The notes: generated by a model not told the origin, from the sequence alone. A DNA stretch of 64,000 nucleotides from Actinomycetes bacterium (GCA_023386365.1 JAEWJX010000041.1:3868-67867); one strand, 5' to 3'; counted from the stretch's first letter, positions 16,216-25,263 are shown. Made by a program: numbers and translations.

Positions 16216-18126
16216 TCAGACCGGGCGCGGCAGCGACTCGTCGGCGACGTCGTCGCGCAGGGGTGGCAGGGCGGCCAACCGCTGCAGGGCCTCCTTGATG
16301 GTGCCGGTGAAGATGCCGGCGCCCACGGGACCGAAGTGCACCTGGTCGCGGGCCAACTCGCCCAGGTGCGGCTGCACGGCGGTGTACCAGTCGGCGAGCT
16401 CCACGTTGCGGTACTGCCACGCGAAGGAGGCGAGCCGCTCGTTGACGGTGGGGATCCATCCGCGCGGCGCCTGCGCCGTCACGACCACCAGCTCGCGTTC
16501 GGGCCCCAGCACGCGCCGCACCTCTTCGAGGGTGTCGCGGCTGATGGAGCCGTTGGTGCCGAGCGCGACGACGACGACGGGGCGCAGGGCGCCCGCATCC
16601 TCGAGACCCTGCAGGATGCCGGGTGCGGTCGACATCTGCCGCGACACGACCGCGTCGATCTGGATGCCGGGCAAGGCGGCCTGGAGTTCCGGTACCGCGG
16701 CGAGCATCACGGAGTCGCCGATGGCGGTGATCTGGTCGCCCTGGAGGGCGCGGGGCGGGGCGGCCGGGGTGTCCTCGGGGGCAGGGGTGGGGGTTGCGGA
16801 CGGGGTGTTCTCGATCGCGTCGCGACCCGCCTCGATCCGCTGCTCGACGCTGGAACGGTCCGGCTGCATCACCAGCGCGACCGCGGTGCCCGCCGTGCCG
16901 ACCACGACCAGGGCGAGCGCGGTGGCGCTGGCGATCGCGGCGCGTCGCGACCGCCGCCATCCGATGGCCCAGTCTCGGGTGGCGCCACGGAACCCGTCGC
17001 GGCGGATCCCGGTCTCGACGAAGCGGTAGCTGAGGGCGGAGGCGAGCAGGGTGACGGCAAGCGCGATACCACCGAGGGCCCAGGCGAGCGCCGGTTCCGC
17101 GGTCCAGGTGGGGAGGCCGGCGGCGAGCAGCACGAACACGGGCCAGTGCCACAGGTAGATGCCGTAGCTGCGTTCGCCGACCCAGCGCAGCGGCGGAAGT
17201 TCGAGCACCCGCGCGACCGGCGAGCCGGGAACGAGAAGTGCGGCGATCACCACCGCGGTGAGGGCGGCCACGCCGAGGAGTCCCCCACGGTAGGGCAGGT
17301 CGGTGGTGCCGGCCATGAGCAGCGACAACGCCACGAGTCCGGCGAGCGCCACGAACCCCGCCCATCCCAGGGTGTGGCGCGCCGCACGCGGCCACACCAG
17401 CTGGCGGGTCGGCCACCACTGGGCGGCAACGGCGAGCAGGGCGCCGAGGGTCAGACCGAAGGCGTGGGTGCCGGTGCCGTAGTAGACCCGGGTCGGGTCG
17501 CCGGGGGTCAGCAGCAGGGCCATCGCGAGGGCGGATGCGAGGGTGGCGATCCCGAGCAGCACGATGCGGCCGGTTCGTGGGGTGCGGAGGATGACGAGGA
17601 TGACGAGGACCGGCCACAGCAGGTAGAACTGCTCCTCGACGGCGAGCGACCACAGGTTGCGGAAGAGCTCGGGTGCCGCCTCGGCGAAGTAGTCCGAACC
17701 GGTGGCGATGAAGTACCAGTTGCTCGAGAAGGTGAGGGCGGTGAGCAGCTGGCCGCCGAGTCCCACCAGCACGTCGCCGCCGATGAGCATTGCGGCGGTG
17801 CTGCAGGCGAGCAGCAGCACCACCAGGGCGGGCAGGAGGCGCCGCGCCCGCCGCTTCCAGAAGGCGCCCAACCGGATGCGGCCGCTGCGCGCACGTTCGG
17901 TGAGCAGCAGGCGCGTGATGATGAACCCGCTGACGACGAAGAACACGTCGACGCCCAGGTACCCGCCGATGACGGCGCCGGGGGTCAGGTGGAATGCGAC
18001 CACGACGGCCACCGCGAATGCGCGCAACCCGTCGAGACCGGGCACCCGGTTCGTTCTCGGGGCAGACGTGGATGCGCCCGGCGCGGGAGCGGCGGACGCG
18101 TCGTGGTCGGTGGTCGATGCGGTCAT
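16216..18126 (-). CDS. Membrane acyltransferase with C-terminal SGNH domain (OatA-like)
   Basis: This 636-residue protein joins an acyltransferase-3 membrane part to an extracytoplasmic SGNH esterase/transferase part. The first is seen in RVPGLDGLRAFAVAVVVAFHLTPG, with the family histidine, followed by GYLGVDVFFVVSGFIITRLLL and about ten membrane segments up to residue 430. The second has ITAIGDSVMLAAVPEL, with the catalytic Ser in GDS, a GTNG block, and DQVHFGPVGA holding the Asp and His. OatA-type enzymes O-acetylate peptidoglycan or other surface glycans; the substrate here is not known. It interrupts the usual rplQ-truA order on the opposite strand, and its promoter overlaps that of truA. 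Confidence 0.85.
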   Translation of the reverse strand: MTASTTDHDASAAPAPGASTSAPRTNRVPGLDGLRAFAVAVVVAFHLTPGAVIGGYLGVDVFFVVSGFIITRLLLTERARSGRIRLGAFWKRRARRLLPALVVLLLACSTAAMLIGGDVLVGLGGQLLTALTFSSNWYFIATGSDYFAEAAPELFRNLWSLAVEEQFYLLWPVLVILVILRTPRTGRIVLLGIATLASALAMALLLTPGDPTRVYYGTGTHAFGLTLGALLAVAAQWWPTRQLVWPRAARHTLGWAGFVALAGLVALSLLMAGTTDLPYRGGLLGVAALTAVVIAALLVPGSPVARVLELPPLRWVGERSYGIYLWHWPVFVLLAAGLPTWTAEPALAWALGGIALAVTLLASALSYRFVETGIRRDGFRGATRDWAIGWRRSRRAAIASATALALVVVGTAGTAVALVMQPDRSSVEQRIEAGRDAIENTPSATPTPAPEDTPAAPPRALQGDQITAIGDSVMLAAVPELQAALPGIQIDAVVSRQMSTAPGILQGLEDAGALRPVVVVALGTNGSISRDTLEEVRRVLGPERELVVVTAQAPRGWIPTVNERLASFAWQYRNVELADWYTAVQPHLGELARDQVHFGPVGAGIFTGTIKEALQRLAALPPLRDDVADESLPRPV

Positions 18127-18144
18127 GGGCGGTGTTCCCGTAAC

Positions 18145-18150
18145 AGCCTA
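18145..18150 (-). promoter_or_regulatory. -10 box of the acyltransferase gene
   Basis: TAGGCT, read on the minus strand, lies 18 bases before the ATG. It overlaps by two bases the -10 box of truA on the other strand, so the two promoters probably exclude each other. Confidence 0.45.
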
Positions 18151-18154
18151 AACT
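18149..18154 (+). promoter_or_regulatory. -10 box of truA (leaderless)
   Basis: TAAACT is six bases upstream of the GTG start, so transcription would begin at or next to the first codon. Confidence 0.6.
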
Positions 18155-18160
18155 CGCCTC

Positions 18161-19069
18161 GTGACGATCCCGGAAGCCTCGACGCGCGTCCGGCTCGATC
18201 TCGCCTACGACGGCACCGACTTCACCGGCTGGGCGCGTCAGCCCGGCCTCCGCACCGTGCAGGGTGTCCTCGAGGACGCCCTCGAGACTCTGTTCGGTCG
18301 CGTCGGCGAGGCGCCGCGGGTGACGGTCGCGGGGCGCACGGATGTGGGGGTGCACGCGGTCGGTCAGGTGGCCCACCTCGACCTCACCCCGGCGCAGCTC
18401 GCGGTGCTCGACCGACGCCCGAAGGGTCGGGGGGCGGGAGCCGCGGGGGCGGCATCGCTGGCGCGTCGGCTGAACGGCATCTTCGGCCAGGCCGCCGACG
18501 TGCAGGTTCTCGCGGCGAGCGAGGCGCCCGCCGGGTTCGACGCACGCTTCTCGGCCGTGTGGCGTCGGTACGAGTATCGGATCGCGGATGCCTCAGCGCT
18601 GCGTGATCCGCGCGTGCGCTCCTTCACTCTCTGGCATCCGGCTGCTCTGGCGGTGGATGCGATGGATGCGGCGGCGGCGAGCCTGCTGGGGCTGCATGAT
18701 TTCGCGGCGTACTGCCGTCCGCGTGAGGGGGCGACCACCATCCGCACGCTGCAGGAGTTCTCGTGGTCGCGCGACGACGACGGGGTGCTGGTGGCCCGTG
18801 TGCGTGCCGACGCGTTCTGCCACTCGATGGTGCGGGCGCTGGTGGGTGCGTGCGTGGCGGCGGGGGAGGGGCGGTTCGCCCCGGATCGCGCGGCCGGCAT
18901 CCGCGATGAGGCGCAGCGGGGGAGCGAGTTCGTCGTGCTGCCGTCGCGGGGGCTGACGCTCGTCGAGGTGGGGTATCCGGCCGATGAGGAGCTCGCGGCG
19001 CGGGCCGAGCAGACGAGGGCGAAGCGGCCCGCGATCGGCGGTTTGACCGACGAGGGTCCCGTCGACTAA
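18161..19069 (+). CDS. truA: tRNA pseudouridine synthase A
   Basis: TruA converts uridines 38-40 of the tRNA anticodon arm to pseudouridine. The 302-residue product has RLDLAYDGTDFTGWARQPGLRTVQGVLEDAL and the catalytic aspartate motif AGRTDVGVHAVGQV, plus the ARFSAVWRRYEYRI block. There is an Ala/Gly insertion (about residues 88-100) after the first domain. Length is at the upper end of the family. The start is a GTG directly behind a -10 box with no room for a ribosome site. The promoter for rplM-rpsI lies in its 3' end. Confidence 0.95.
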   Translation: MTIPEASTRVRLDLAYDGTDFTGWARQPGLRTVQGVLEDALETLFGRVGEAPRVTVAGRTDVGVHAVGQVAHLDLTPAQLAVLDRRPKGRGAGAAGAASLARRLNGIFGQAADVQVLAASEAPAGFDARFSAVWRRYEYRIADASALRDPRVRSFTLWHPAALAVDAMDAAAASLLGLHDFAAYCRPREGATTIRTLQEFSWSRDDDGVLVARVRADAFCHSMVRALVGACVAAGEGRFAPDRAAGIRDEAQRGSEFVVLPSRGLTLVEVGYPADEELAARAEQTRAKRPAIGGLTDEGPVD

Positions 19070-19072
19070 TCT
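19043..19072 (+). promoter_or_regulatory. promoter of rplM-rpsI
   Basis: TTGACC and TAATCT are separated by 18 bases, a near-consensus sigma-70-type promoter at the very end of truA. It predicts a leader of about 120 bases before rplM. Confidence 0.7.
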
Positions 19073-19125
19073 GTACAGGTTGTCTGCGCACCGCGTGGGC
19101 GACCAGTTGGGCCCTCCACCGTCGG

Positions 19126-19149
19126 GTTCCGAACCATCGGATTCGGAAC
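19126..19149 (+). other. hairpin in the rplM leader
   Basis: GTTCCGAA and TTCGGAAC form an eight-base-pair perfect stem with an eight-base loop in the rplM 5' leader. A site for autoregulation by L13 is possible, but this is only inference from position. Confidence 0.4.
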
Positions 19150-19200
19150 GCACACCGGAGTGGGATTCACGAACACCACCGACCAGAAAGCAGTCATTCC

Positions 19201-19647
19201 GTGACGCGTACGTTCAGCCCCAAGCCGGCGGACATCAAGCGCGAGTGGATCGTCATCGACGCCACCGACATCGTGCTCGGCCGCCTCGCCACTCACGCCG
19301 CCGCCATCCTCCGCGGCAAGCACAAGGCGACCTTCGCCCCCCACATGGACATGGGCGACTTCGTCATCATCGTCAACGCCGAGAAGGTGGCCCTCACCGG
19401 CCAGAAGCTCGAGAAGAAGATGGCGTACCGCCACTCGGGTTACCCGGGCGGCCTCACCGCGACCAGCTACGTCGAGATGCTCGAGAAGCACCCGACCCGC
19501 GCCGTCGAGAAGGCCATCCGCGGCATGCTGCCGAAGAACTCGCTGGGCCGCGCCCAGATCAAGAAGCTGAAGGTGTACGCCGGCGCCGAGCACCCGCACG
19601 CCGCGCAGCAGCCCAAGCAGTACACCCTCACCCAGGTCGCGCAGTAA
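19201..19647 (+). CDS. rplM: 50S ribosomal protein L13
   Basis: L13 is an early-assembly large-subunit protein. The 148-residue product starts with VTRTFSPKPADIKREWIVIDA from a GTG and contains DIVLGRLATHAAAILRGKHK and the AVEKAIRGMLPKNSLGR signature. The length is normal. It has its own promoter and leader and is followed 29 bases later by rpsI, the conserved pair. Confidence 0.97.
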   Translation: MTRTFSPKPADIKREWIVIDATDIVLGRLATHAAAILRGKHKATFAPHMDMGDFVIIVNAEKVALTGQKLEKKMAYRHSGYPGGLTATSYVEMLEKHPTRAVEKAIRGMLPKNSLGRAQIKKLKVYAGAEHPHAAQQPKQYTLTQVAQ

Positions 19648-19676
19648 GCGCCGAGAGACTTCCAAGGACATCACTG

Positions 19677-20165
19677 ATGGCGAAGATCGAAGACACCGTG
19701 TCGGACGAGGTTCTGACCTCCTTCTCGACCGAAACCCCGGCTGACGAGGCGCCCCGCGCCCCGCGTGCCGTCCTCAACGTGCCCGGCGCTGCCGTGGGCC
19801 GCCGCAAGGAGGCCATCGCGCGCGTGCGCCTGGTCCCCGGTGGCAGCTCGTTCACCGTGAACGGCCGCACCCTCGAGGACTACTTCCCGAACAAGCTGCA
19901 CCAGCAGCTGATCAACGACCCGTTCAAGGTCCTCGACCTGCTCGGCTCGTACGACGTGATCGCGAAGATCACGGGTGGCGGCCCCTCGGGCCAGGCGGGC
20001 GCCCTGCGTCTCGCGATCGCCCGTGCGCTGAACGAGATCGACCGCGAGAACAACCGCCCGGCGCTCAAGAAGGCCGGCTTCCTTTCGCGCGACGCTCGCG
20101 TCATCGAGCGCAAGAAGGCCGGTCTCAAGAAGGCCCGCAAGGCCTCGCAGTTCTCGAAGCGTTAA
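19677..20165 (+). CDS. rpsI: 30S ribosomal protein S9
   Basis: The S9 C-terminal tail reaches the P-site tRNA. The 162-residue protein has the core GRRKEAIARVRLVPGGSSFTVNGR and ends in the conserved KKARKASQFSKR. About 35 acidic, low-complexity residues precede the core, common in actinobacteria. A longer open frame from upstream overlaps rplM in another frame and is not coding. glmM follows 21 bases later. Confidence 0.96.
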   Translation: MAKIEDTVSDEVLTSFSTETPADEAPRAPRAVLNVPGAAVGRRKEAIARVRLVPGGSSFTVNGRTLEDYFPNKLHQQLINDPFKVLDLLGSYDVIAKITGGGPSGQAGALRLAIARALNEIDRENNRPALKKAGFLSRDARVIERKKAGLKKARKASQFSKR

Positions 20166-20186
20166 TCCTTCGAGGTCTGAACGCGT

Positions 20187-21557
20187 ATGCCGCGTCTCTT
20201 CGGTACTGACGGGGTCCGGGGGCTGGCGAACGGTGATGTGATCACCGCCGACCTGGCCCTCGGCCTCGCGCAGGCCGCTGCCCGTGTGCTCACGCAGGGT
20301 CGCCACGCCGACATCGTGCGTGGCGAGGGGCGCCGTTCGCGCGCCGTCCTCGCGCGCGACCCGCGTGTCTCGGGCGAGTTCATCTCCGCTGCCGTCGCGG
20401 CCGGGCTGGCGAGCTCCGGGATCGACGTGCTCGATGCCGGTGTCATCCCGACGCCTGCCGCCGCCTTCCTGGTGGGTGACATCGGCGCCGACTTCGGTGT
20501 CATGGTGTCGGCGTCGCATAACCCGGCGCCCGACAACGGCATCAAGTTCTTCGCCCTGGGTGGCGTGAAGCTGCCCGACGAGGTCGAGGACCGCATCGAG
20601 GCGGCCCTCGCGCAGCCGAAGCTGGCACCGACGGGCGCCGGCGTGGGCCGCATCCGCCGTTTCGCCGACGCCGAGGACCGCTACCTGCTGCACCTGCTCG
20701 GCACCCTCGATGTGCGCCTCGACGGCCTGCATGTGGTGCTCGACTGCGCCCACGGCGCCGCGGCGGGCGTCTCGCCCGAGGTGTTCTCGGATGCGGGGGC
20801 GCAGGTCACGGTGATCGGTGCGGAACCCGACGGGCTCAACATCAACGAGGGTCTCGGCTCGACCCATCTCGAGAAGCTGCAGGACGCGGTGCGTCTGGCG
20901 GGCGCCGACCTCGGTATCGCGCACGACGGCGACGCCGACCGCTGCCTCGCGGTGGATGCCGACGGCAACGTCATCGACGGCGACCGCCTCATGGCGGTGC
21001 TCGCGGTGTCGCTCAAGAACCGCGGACTCCTCGCGCACGACACCCTCGCGGTGACGACGATGAGCAACCTCGGGCTGCGTGTCGCCATGGCCGAGCACGG
21101 CATCCGGATCGTGGAGACCGCCGTCGGCGACCGCTACGTGCTCGAGGCGATGGCCGAGCACGGCCTGTCGCTCGGTGGCGAGCAGTCGGGCCACATCATC
21201 TTCAGCGACTACGCCACCACCGGCGACGGCATCCTGAGCGGCCTGCAGTTCGCGGCCGAGATGGTGCGCACCGGCAAGACGGCCGCCGAACTCGCCGCCG
21301 TGATGGATGTGTATCCGCAGGTGCTCGTGAACGTGCGCGGTGTCGACCATCACGCGCTCGGCGACGACGAGGTGATCGCGGAGGCGGTCGCCCGCCACGG
21401 TGCCGCCCTCGGCGACAACGGCCGCGTGCTCCTGCGTCCGTCCGGCACCGAGCCGCTCGTACGGGTCATGGTCGAGTCGCGCGACGCCGACGAGGCCCAG
21501 CAGGTGGCGGACGAGCTCGCGGGAATCGTGCGCGAGCGCCTCGCGTTGTCCTCCTAG
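20187..21557 (+). CDS. glmM: Phosphoglucosamine mutase
   Basis: GlmM converts glucosamine-6-phosphate to glucosamine-1-phosphate for UDP-GlcNAc and cell wall synthesis. The 456-residue protein begins MPRLFGTDGVRGLAN, has the active serine in MVSASHNPAPDNGIKFF, the magnesium loop AHDGDADRC, the sugar-binding GGEQSGHIIF and the phosphate-binding LLRPSGTEPLVRVM. Normal length and complete. The partner enzyme GlmS is encoded 1.5 kb downstream. Confidence 0.97.
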   Translation: MPRLFGTDGVRGLANGDVITADLALGLAQAAARVLTQGRHADIVRGEGRRSRAVLARDPRVSGEFISAAVAAGLASSGIDVLDAGVIPTPAAAFLVGDIGADFGVMVSASHNPAPDNGIKFFALGGVKLPDEVEDRIEAALAQPKLAPTGAGVGRIRRFADAEDRYLLHLLGTLDVRLDGLHVVLDCAHGAAAGVSPEVFSDAGAQVTVIGAEPDGLNINEGLGSTHLEKLQDAVRLAGADLGIAHDGDADRCLAVDADGNVIDGDRLMAVLAVSLKNRGLLAHDTLAVTTMSNLGLRVAMAEHGIRIVETAVGDRYVLEAMAEHGLSLGGEQSGHIIFSDYATTGDGILSGLQFAAEMVRTGKTAAELAAVMDVYPQVLVNVRGVDHHALGDDEVIAEAVARHGAALGDNGRVLLRPSGTEPLVRVMVESRDADEAQQVADELAGIVRERLALSS

Positions 21558-21577
21558 ACGACGACGAAGGGGGCAGC

Positions 21578-22015
21578 ATGCCGCTGACCGGAGAGTACGC
21601 GCCGAGCACATCGGCCTGGGCGCGCAAGCAGGCGGAGGCGTTCGAAGCCTCCAACGGTGCCGACGCGAACGAGCTGCAGGGCAAGCCGATCATCGTGCTC
21701 ACCTCGGTGGGCGCCAAGAGCGGCAAGCTGCGCAAGAACGCCCTCATGCGTGTGGAGCACGACGGGGTGTACGCGGTGGTCGCCTCGAAGGGCGGCGCCC
21801 CCGAGCACCCGAACTGGTTCCACAACCTGGTGGCCAACCCGCACGTCGAACTGCAGGACGGCCCCGTGAAGCGCGACTACCTCGCCCGCGAGGTCACCGG
21901 AGATGAGAAGACGCTCTGGTGGGCGCGCGCGACCGAGGTGTGGCCCGCCTACGACGGCTACCAGACGAAGACCGAGCGCCCGATCCCGGTGTTCGTGCTG
22001 GAGCCGGTGGCGTAG
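21578..22015 (+). CDS. Deazaflavin (F420)-dependent nitroreductase-family protein
   Basis: The 145-residue product belongs to the Ddn/DUF385 family of small split-barrel proteins, many of which use F420. The family core is visible: IIVLTSVGAKSGKLRKNALMRVEHDG, then VVASKGGAPEHPNWFHNLVANPHVELQ. The physiological substrate is unknown; relatives reduce quinones or nitro-compounds. It starts 20 bases after glmM on the same strand and may ride on that transcript. It converges with coaA, and no terminator was seen between them. Confidence 0.8.
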   Translation: MPLTGEYAPSTSAWARKQAEAFEASNGADANELQGKPIIVLTSVGAKSGKLRKNALMRVEHDGVYAVVASKGGAPEHPNWFHNLVANPHVELQDGPVKRDYLAREVTGDEKTLWWARATEVWPAYDGYQTKTERPIPVFVLEPVA

Positions 22016-22047
22016 GTTTCGGGAGTGTGGCGGCGCCTCCGGCGTCG

Positions 22048-22995
22048 TCACACCTTCCGGATGAGCACGTTCGACACGGTGTGGTCGGATGCTTTGCGCA
22101 GCACGAGCGACGCGCGCGGCCGCGTGGGGGCGATGTTCTGCTCCAGGTTGGGGCCGTTGATCTCGTGCCAGATCGCGCGAGCCCGGGTGATCGCCTCGTC
22201 TTCGCTGAGCGACGCGTAGCGGTGGAAGTACGACCGCGGGTCGGCGAACGCGCCGCGCTGCAGGCGCAGGAAGCGGTCGACGTACCAACGCTCGATGTCG
22301 ATGGTGCGCGCATCCACGTAGACGGTGAAGTCGAACAGGTCGCTGACGGCGAGGCGGGCGCCCGGCGCGGGCGGCTGCAGCACGTTGAGGCCCTCGACGA
22401 TGAGGATGTCGGGGCGGCGCACCACGATCTCCGCATCCGGGACGATGTCGTACACGAGGTGCGAGTACACGGGCGCCCGCACCTCCTCGACACCGCTCTT
22501 CACCCGGCTGACGAAGCGGAGCAGAGCCCGACGGTCGTAGCTCTCGGGGAAGCCCTTGCGGGTCATGAGGCCCCGACGCTCAAGTTCGGCGTTCGGAAGC
22601 AGGAACCCGTCGGTGGTGACCAGTTCGACGCGCGGGGTGTCGTCCCAGCGCGCCAGCAGCTCCCGCAGCAGACGCGCGATCGTGGACTTGCCGACCGCGA
22701 CCGACCCGGCCACACCGATCACGAACGGGGTGGGCGGGTCGTCCTGACCGAGGAAGTCGCGGGTGGAGCGATGCAGCTGCCGGGCGCCGACCGCATACAG
22801 GTTCAGCAGCCGGCTGAGCGGCACGTACACCTCGGCCACCTCGCGCAGATCGAGGGAGTCGCCCAGTCCGCGCAGCCGCACCAGCTCCTCTTCCGAGAGC
22901 GGGTTCGCGGCCTGCGGGGCGAGGGCCGCCCACGCCGCGCGATCGAGTTCGAGGAACGGGGTCGCCGAGGGCGCACGCTCACCGAGGTCGGACAT
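22048..22995 (-). CDS. coaA: Pantothenate kinase (type I)
   Basis: This kinase starts CoA synthesis by phosphorylating pantothenate. The 315-residue product has the P-loop GVAGSVAVGKSTIARLL, the substrate region VTTDGFLLPNAELERRGLMTRKGFPESYD, and EGLNVLQPP. An in-frame ATG 20 codons upstream overlaps glmS, but the ATG at 22995 matches the family start and lies seven bases after a -10 box. It is divergent from glmS with a 58-base gap. Confidence 0.94.
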   Translation of the reverse strand: MSDLGERAPSATPFLELDRAAWAALAPQAANPLSEEELVRLRGLGDSLDLREVAEVYVPLSRLLNLYAVGARQLHRSTRDFLGQDDPPTPFVIGVAGSVAVGKSTIARLLRELLARWDDTPRVELVTTDGFLLPNAELERRGLMTRKGFPESYDRRALLRFVSRVKSGVEEVRAPVYSHLVYDIVPDAEIVVRRPDILIVEGLNVLQPPAPGARLAVSDLFDFTVYVDARTIDIERWYVDRFLRLQRGAFADPRSYFHRYASLSEDEAITRARAIWHEINGPNLEQNIAPTRPRASLVLRKASDHTVSNVLIRKV

Positions 22996-23002
22996 CCCTC
23001 CG

Positions 23003-23008
23003 AGCGTA
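23003..23008 (-). promoter_or_regulatory. -10 box of coaA (leaderless)
   Basis: TACGCT on the minus strand stands seven bases before the ATG. A GGAGG in the spacer is too close to the start to act as a normal ribosome site. Confidence 0.5.
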
Positions 23009-23040
23009 GTCCCGCTCAGGGGGTTCCCCGCGCGGTCGCC

Positions 23041-23046
23041 TAGAAT
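23041..23046 (+). promoter_or_regulatory. -10 box of glmS (leaderless)
   Basis: TAGAAT is seven bases before the ATG of glmS. No glmS ribozyme-like leader can fit in the 58-base divergent gap. Confidence 0.6.
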
Positions 23047-23053
23047 CGAGCCC

Positions 23054-24904
23054 ATGTGCGGAATTGTGGGCTACGTGGGCCCGGGCAGCAGCCTCGACGT
23101 CCTGATCGGGGGCCTCAAGCGGCTCGAGTATCGCGGGTACGACTCGTCGGGTGTGGCGGTGCTCGCCGACGACGGCGAGATCCGTTCGCGTAAGCGCGCC
23201 GGCAAGCTGGGCGTGCTGGTCGACGAGCTCGCCGAGTCGCCCATCGCCGACGGCCACACCGCCATCGGCCACACCCGCTGGGCCACGCACGGCGGCCCCA
23301 CGGATGTGAACGCGCATCCGCATTTCGGTGACGGCGGCCGGCTCGCACTGATCCACAACGGCATCATCGAGAACTTCGCCGAGCTGAAGGCCGAGCTCGC
23401 CGCCGAGGGTGACACGTTCGAGAGCGAGACCGACACCGAGGTCGCCGCCCTGCTCATGGGTCGCGTCTACCGTGAGACCGGTGACCTGACCGAGGCCATG
23501 CGCCGCACGGTCGAGCGCCTCGAGGGCGCCTTCACTCTGCTCGCGCTGCACAAGGATGCGCCGGGTGTGGTGGTCGGCGCTCGCCGCAGCTCGCCGCTCG
23601 TGATCGGCCTCGGTGAGGGCGAGAACTTCCTCGGCTCGGATGTGGCGGCGTTCGTCGAGCACACGCGTCGCGCGATGGAGATCGGCGAAGACCAGATCGT
23701 CACCATCCGCCCCGACTCGGTCGAGGTGATCGACTTTGCGGGTGCTCCCGCGGTGGCGAACGAGTTCGCCATCGAGTGGGACGCGTCCGCCGCCGAGAAG
23801 GGCGGATGGCCGAGCTTCATGAAGAAGGAGATCGCTGAGGAGCCGGAGGCGGTCGCCAACACGATCCGCGGGCGCGTGCACGAGGGTGCGGTCACCCTTC
23901 CCGAGCTCGACGGCATCGCCGAATCGCTCTCCGGCATCAACCGGGTGCTGATCCTCGGGTGCGGCACCGCCGCCTACGCGGGCATGCTCGGCAAGTACGC
24001 GATCGAGGCGTGGGCCCGCGTACCGGTCGATGTGGAGCTGTCGCACGAGTTCCGCTACCGCGACCCGGTGCTCGACGAGCGCACCCTCGTGGTGTCGGTG
24101 AGCCAGTCGGGCGAGACGATGGACACCCTGATGGCGGTGCGGTACGCCCGCGAGGCGGGGGCGCGCACGCTGTCGATCTGCAACACCCAGGGCGCGACCA
24201 TCCCGCGTGAGTCGGATGGCGTGCTCTACACCCACGCCGGTCCGGAGGTCGCGGTCGCGTCGACGAAGGCGTTCGTCGCCCAGGTGACGGCGCTGTACCT
24301 GCTCGGCCTGCACCTGGCGACGCTGCGGGGCACGCTGAACCCGGCGGAGGTGTCGGCGCAGCTGACCGAACTCGAGGCGGTGCCGGCGAAGATCCAGCAG
24401 GTTGTCGAGTCGGCGTCGGGCCGCATCGCCGAGCTGGCGCACTGGATGAGCGACACCCAGTCGGTCCTGTTCCTGGGGCGCCACGTCGGTTTCCCGGTGG
24501 CGCTCGAGGGTGCCCTGAAGCTGAAGGAGCTGGCGTACATCCACGCCGAAGGCTTCGCGGCGGGCGAGCTGAAGCACGGTCCGATCGCGCTGATCGAGCC
24601 GGGCCAGATCGTGTTCGTGGTGGTGCCGAGCCCCCGCGACCCTTCGTCGCTGCACAAGAAGGTCGTCTCCAACATTCAGGAGATCCGTGCCCGCGGTGCA
24701 CGTGTGATCGCGGTGGCCGAGCTGGGCGACGTGGCCGTGGTGCCGTTCGCTGACGAGGTCATCCGTATCCCGCTCGCGGCGCCGTTCTTCGAGCCGCTGC
24801 TCGCCGTGGTGCCGTTGCACGTCTTCGGCATGGAGCTGGCGACGGCGAAGGGTCTCGACGTGGACCAGCCGCGCAACCTGGCGAAGTCCGTCACGGTGGA
24901 GTGA
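23054..24904 (+). CDS. glmS: Glutamine-fructose-6-phosphate aminotransferase
   Basis: GlmS makes glucosamine-6-phosphate from fructose-6-phosphate and glutamine, the first step to UDP-GlcNAc. The 616-residue protein starts MCGIVGYVG, so Cys2 is the nucleophile of the glutaminase domain. The isomerase half carries two SIS domains (ILGCGTAAYAGML, SVSQSGETMDTL, FLGRHVGFPVALEGALKLKE) and ends LAKSVTVE as expected. Its stop overlaps the acpS start by four bases. Confidence 0.97.
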   Translation: MCGIVGYVGPGSSLDVLIGGLKRLEYRGYDSSGVAVLADDGEIRSRKRAGKLGVLVDELAESPIADGHTAIGHTRWATHGGPTDVNAHPHFGDGGRLALIHNGIIENFAELKAELAAEGDTFESETDTEVAALLMGRVYRETGDLTEAMRRTVERLEGAFTLLALHKDAPGVVVGARRSSPLVIGLGEGENFLGSDVAAFVEHTRRAMEIGEDQIVTIRPDSVEVIDFAGAPAVANEFAIEWDASAAEKGGWPSFMKKEIAEEPEAVANTIRGRVHEGAVTLPELDGIAESLSGINRVLILGCGTAAYAGMLGKYAIEAWARVPVDVELSHEFRYRDPVLDERTLVVSVSQSGETMDTLMAVRYAREAGARTLSICNTQGATIPRESDGVLYTHAGPEVAVASTKAFVAQVTALYLLGLHLATLRGTLNPAEVSAQLTELEAVPAKIQQVVESASGRIAELAHWMSDTQSVLFLGRHVGFPVALEGALKLKELAYIHAEGFAAGELKHGPIALIEPGQIVFVVVPSPRDPSSLHKKVVSNIQEIRARGARVIAVAELGDVAVVPFADEVIRIPLAAPFFEPLLAVVPLHVFGMELATAKGLDVDQPRNLAKSVTVE

Positions 24905-25263
24905 GCGTGATCGTCGGACTGGGCGTCGACGTGGTCGACCTTGCCCGGTTCGAGCGCGCCATGTCGCGGACCCCGAGGCTCGGCGAACGGTTGTTCGCTG
25001 AGAGCGAACGTGGCCTCGCGCTGCGATCGCTCGCCGCGCGGTTCGCCGCGAAGGAAGCCCTGGTCAAAGCCCTCGGTGACGCGGAAGACGTGCACTGGGT
25101 CGACATGGCGATCGCGAGCGACGCCACGGGCAATCCGGGATTTGTCATCGAGGGTCCGCTCGCGGCGCTGCTCCAGCGGCGCGGCATCGACGCGCTCCAC
25201 GTGTCGATGAGCCACGACGCGGGAGTGGCTGTCGCCACGGTGGTCGCGGAGGCGCTGCCGTGA
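24901..25263 (+). CDS. acpS: Holo-[acyl-carrier-protein] synthase
   Basis: AcpS transfers phosphopantetheine from CoA to acyl carrier protein. The 120-residue product has the N-terminal IVGLGVDVVDLARFERAM with the metal-binding Asp and the second motif RFAAKEALVKALG, and ends in VSMSHDAGVAVATVVAE. The GTG at 24901 overlaps the glmS stop; a second GTG two codons on is also possible. It overlaps alr by four bases. Confidence 0.95.
   Translation: MSVIVGLGVDVVDLARFERAMSRTPRLGERLFAESERGLALRSLAARFAAKEALVKALGDAEDVHWVDMAIASDATGNPGFVIEGPLAALLQRRGIDALHVSMSHDAGVAVATVVAEALP

Noticed and set aside
16336..18606. A 756-residue plus-strand frame opposite the acyltransferase
   Set aside because: The minus-strand frame has clear acyltransferase and SGNH motifs; the plus-strand product is low complexity and runs into truA out of frame.
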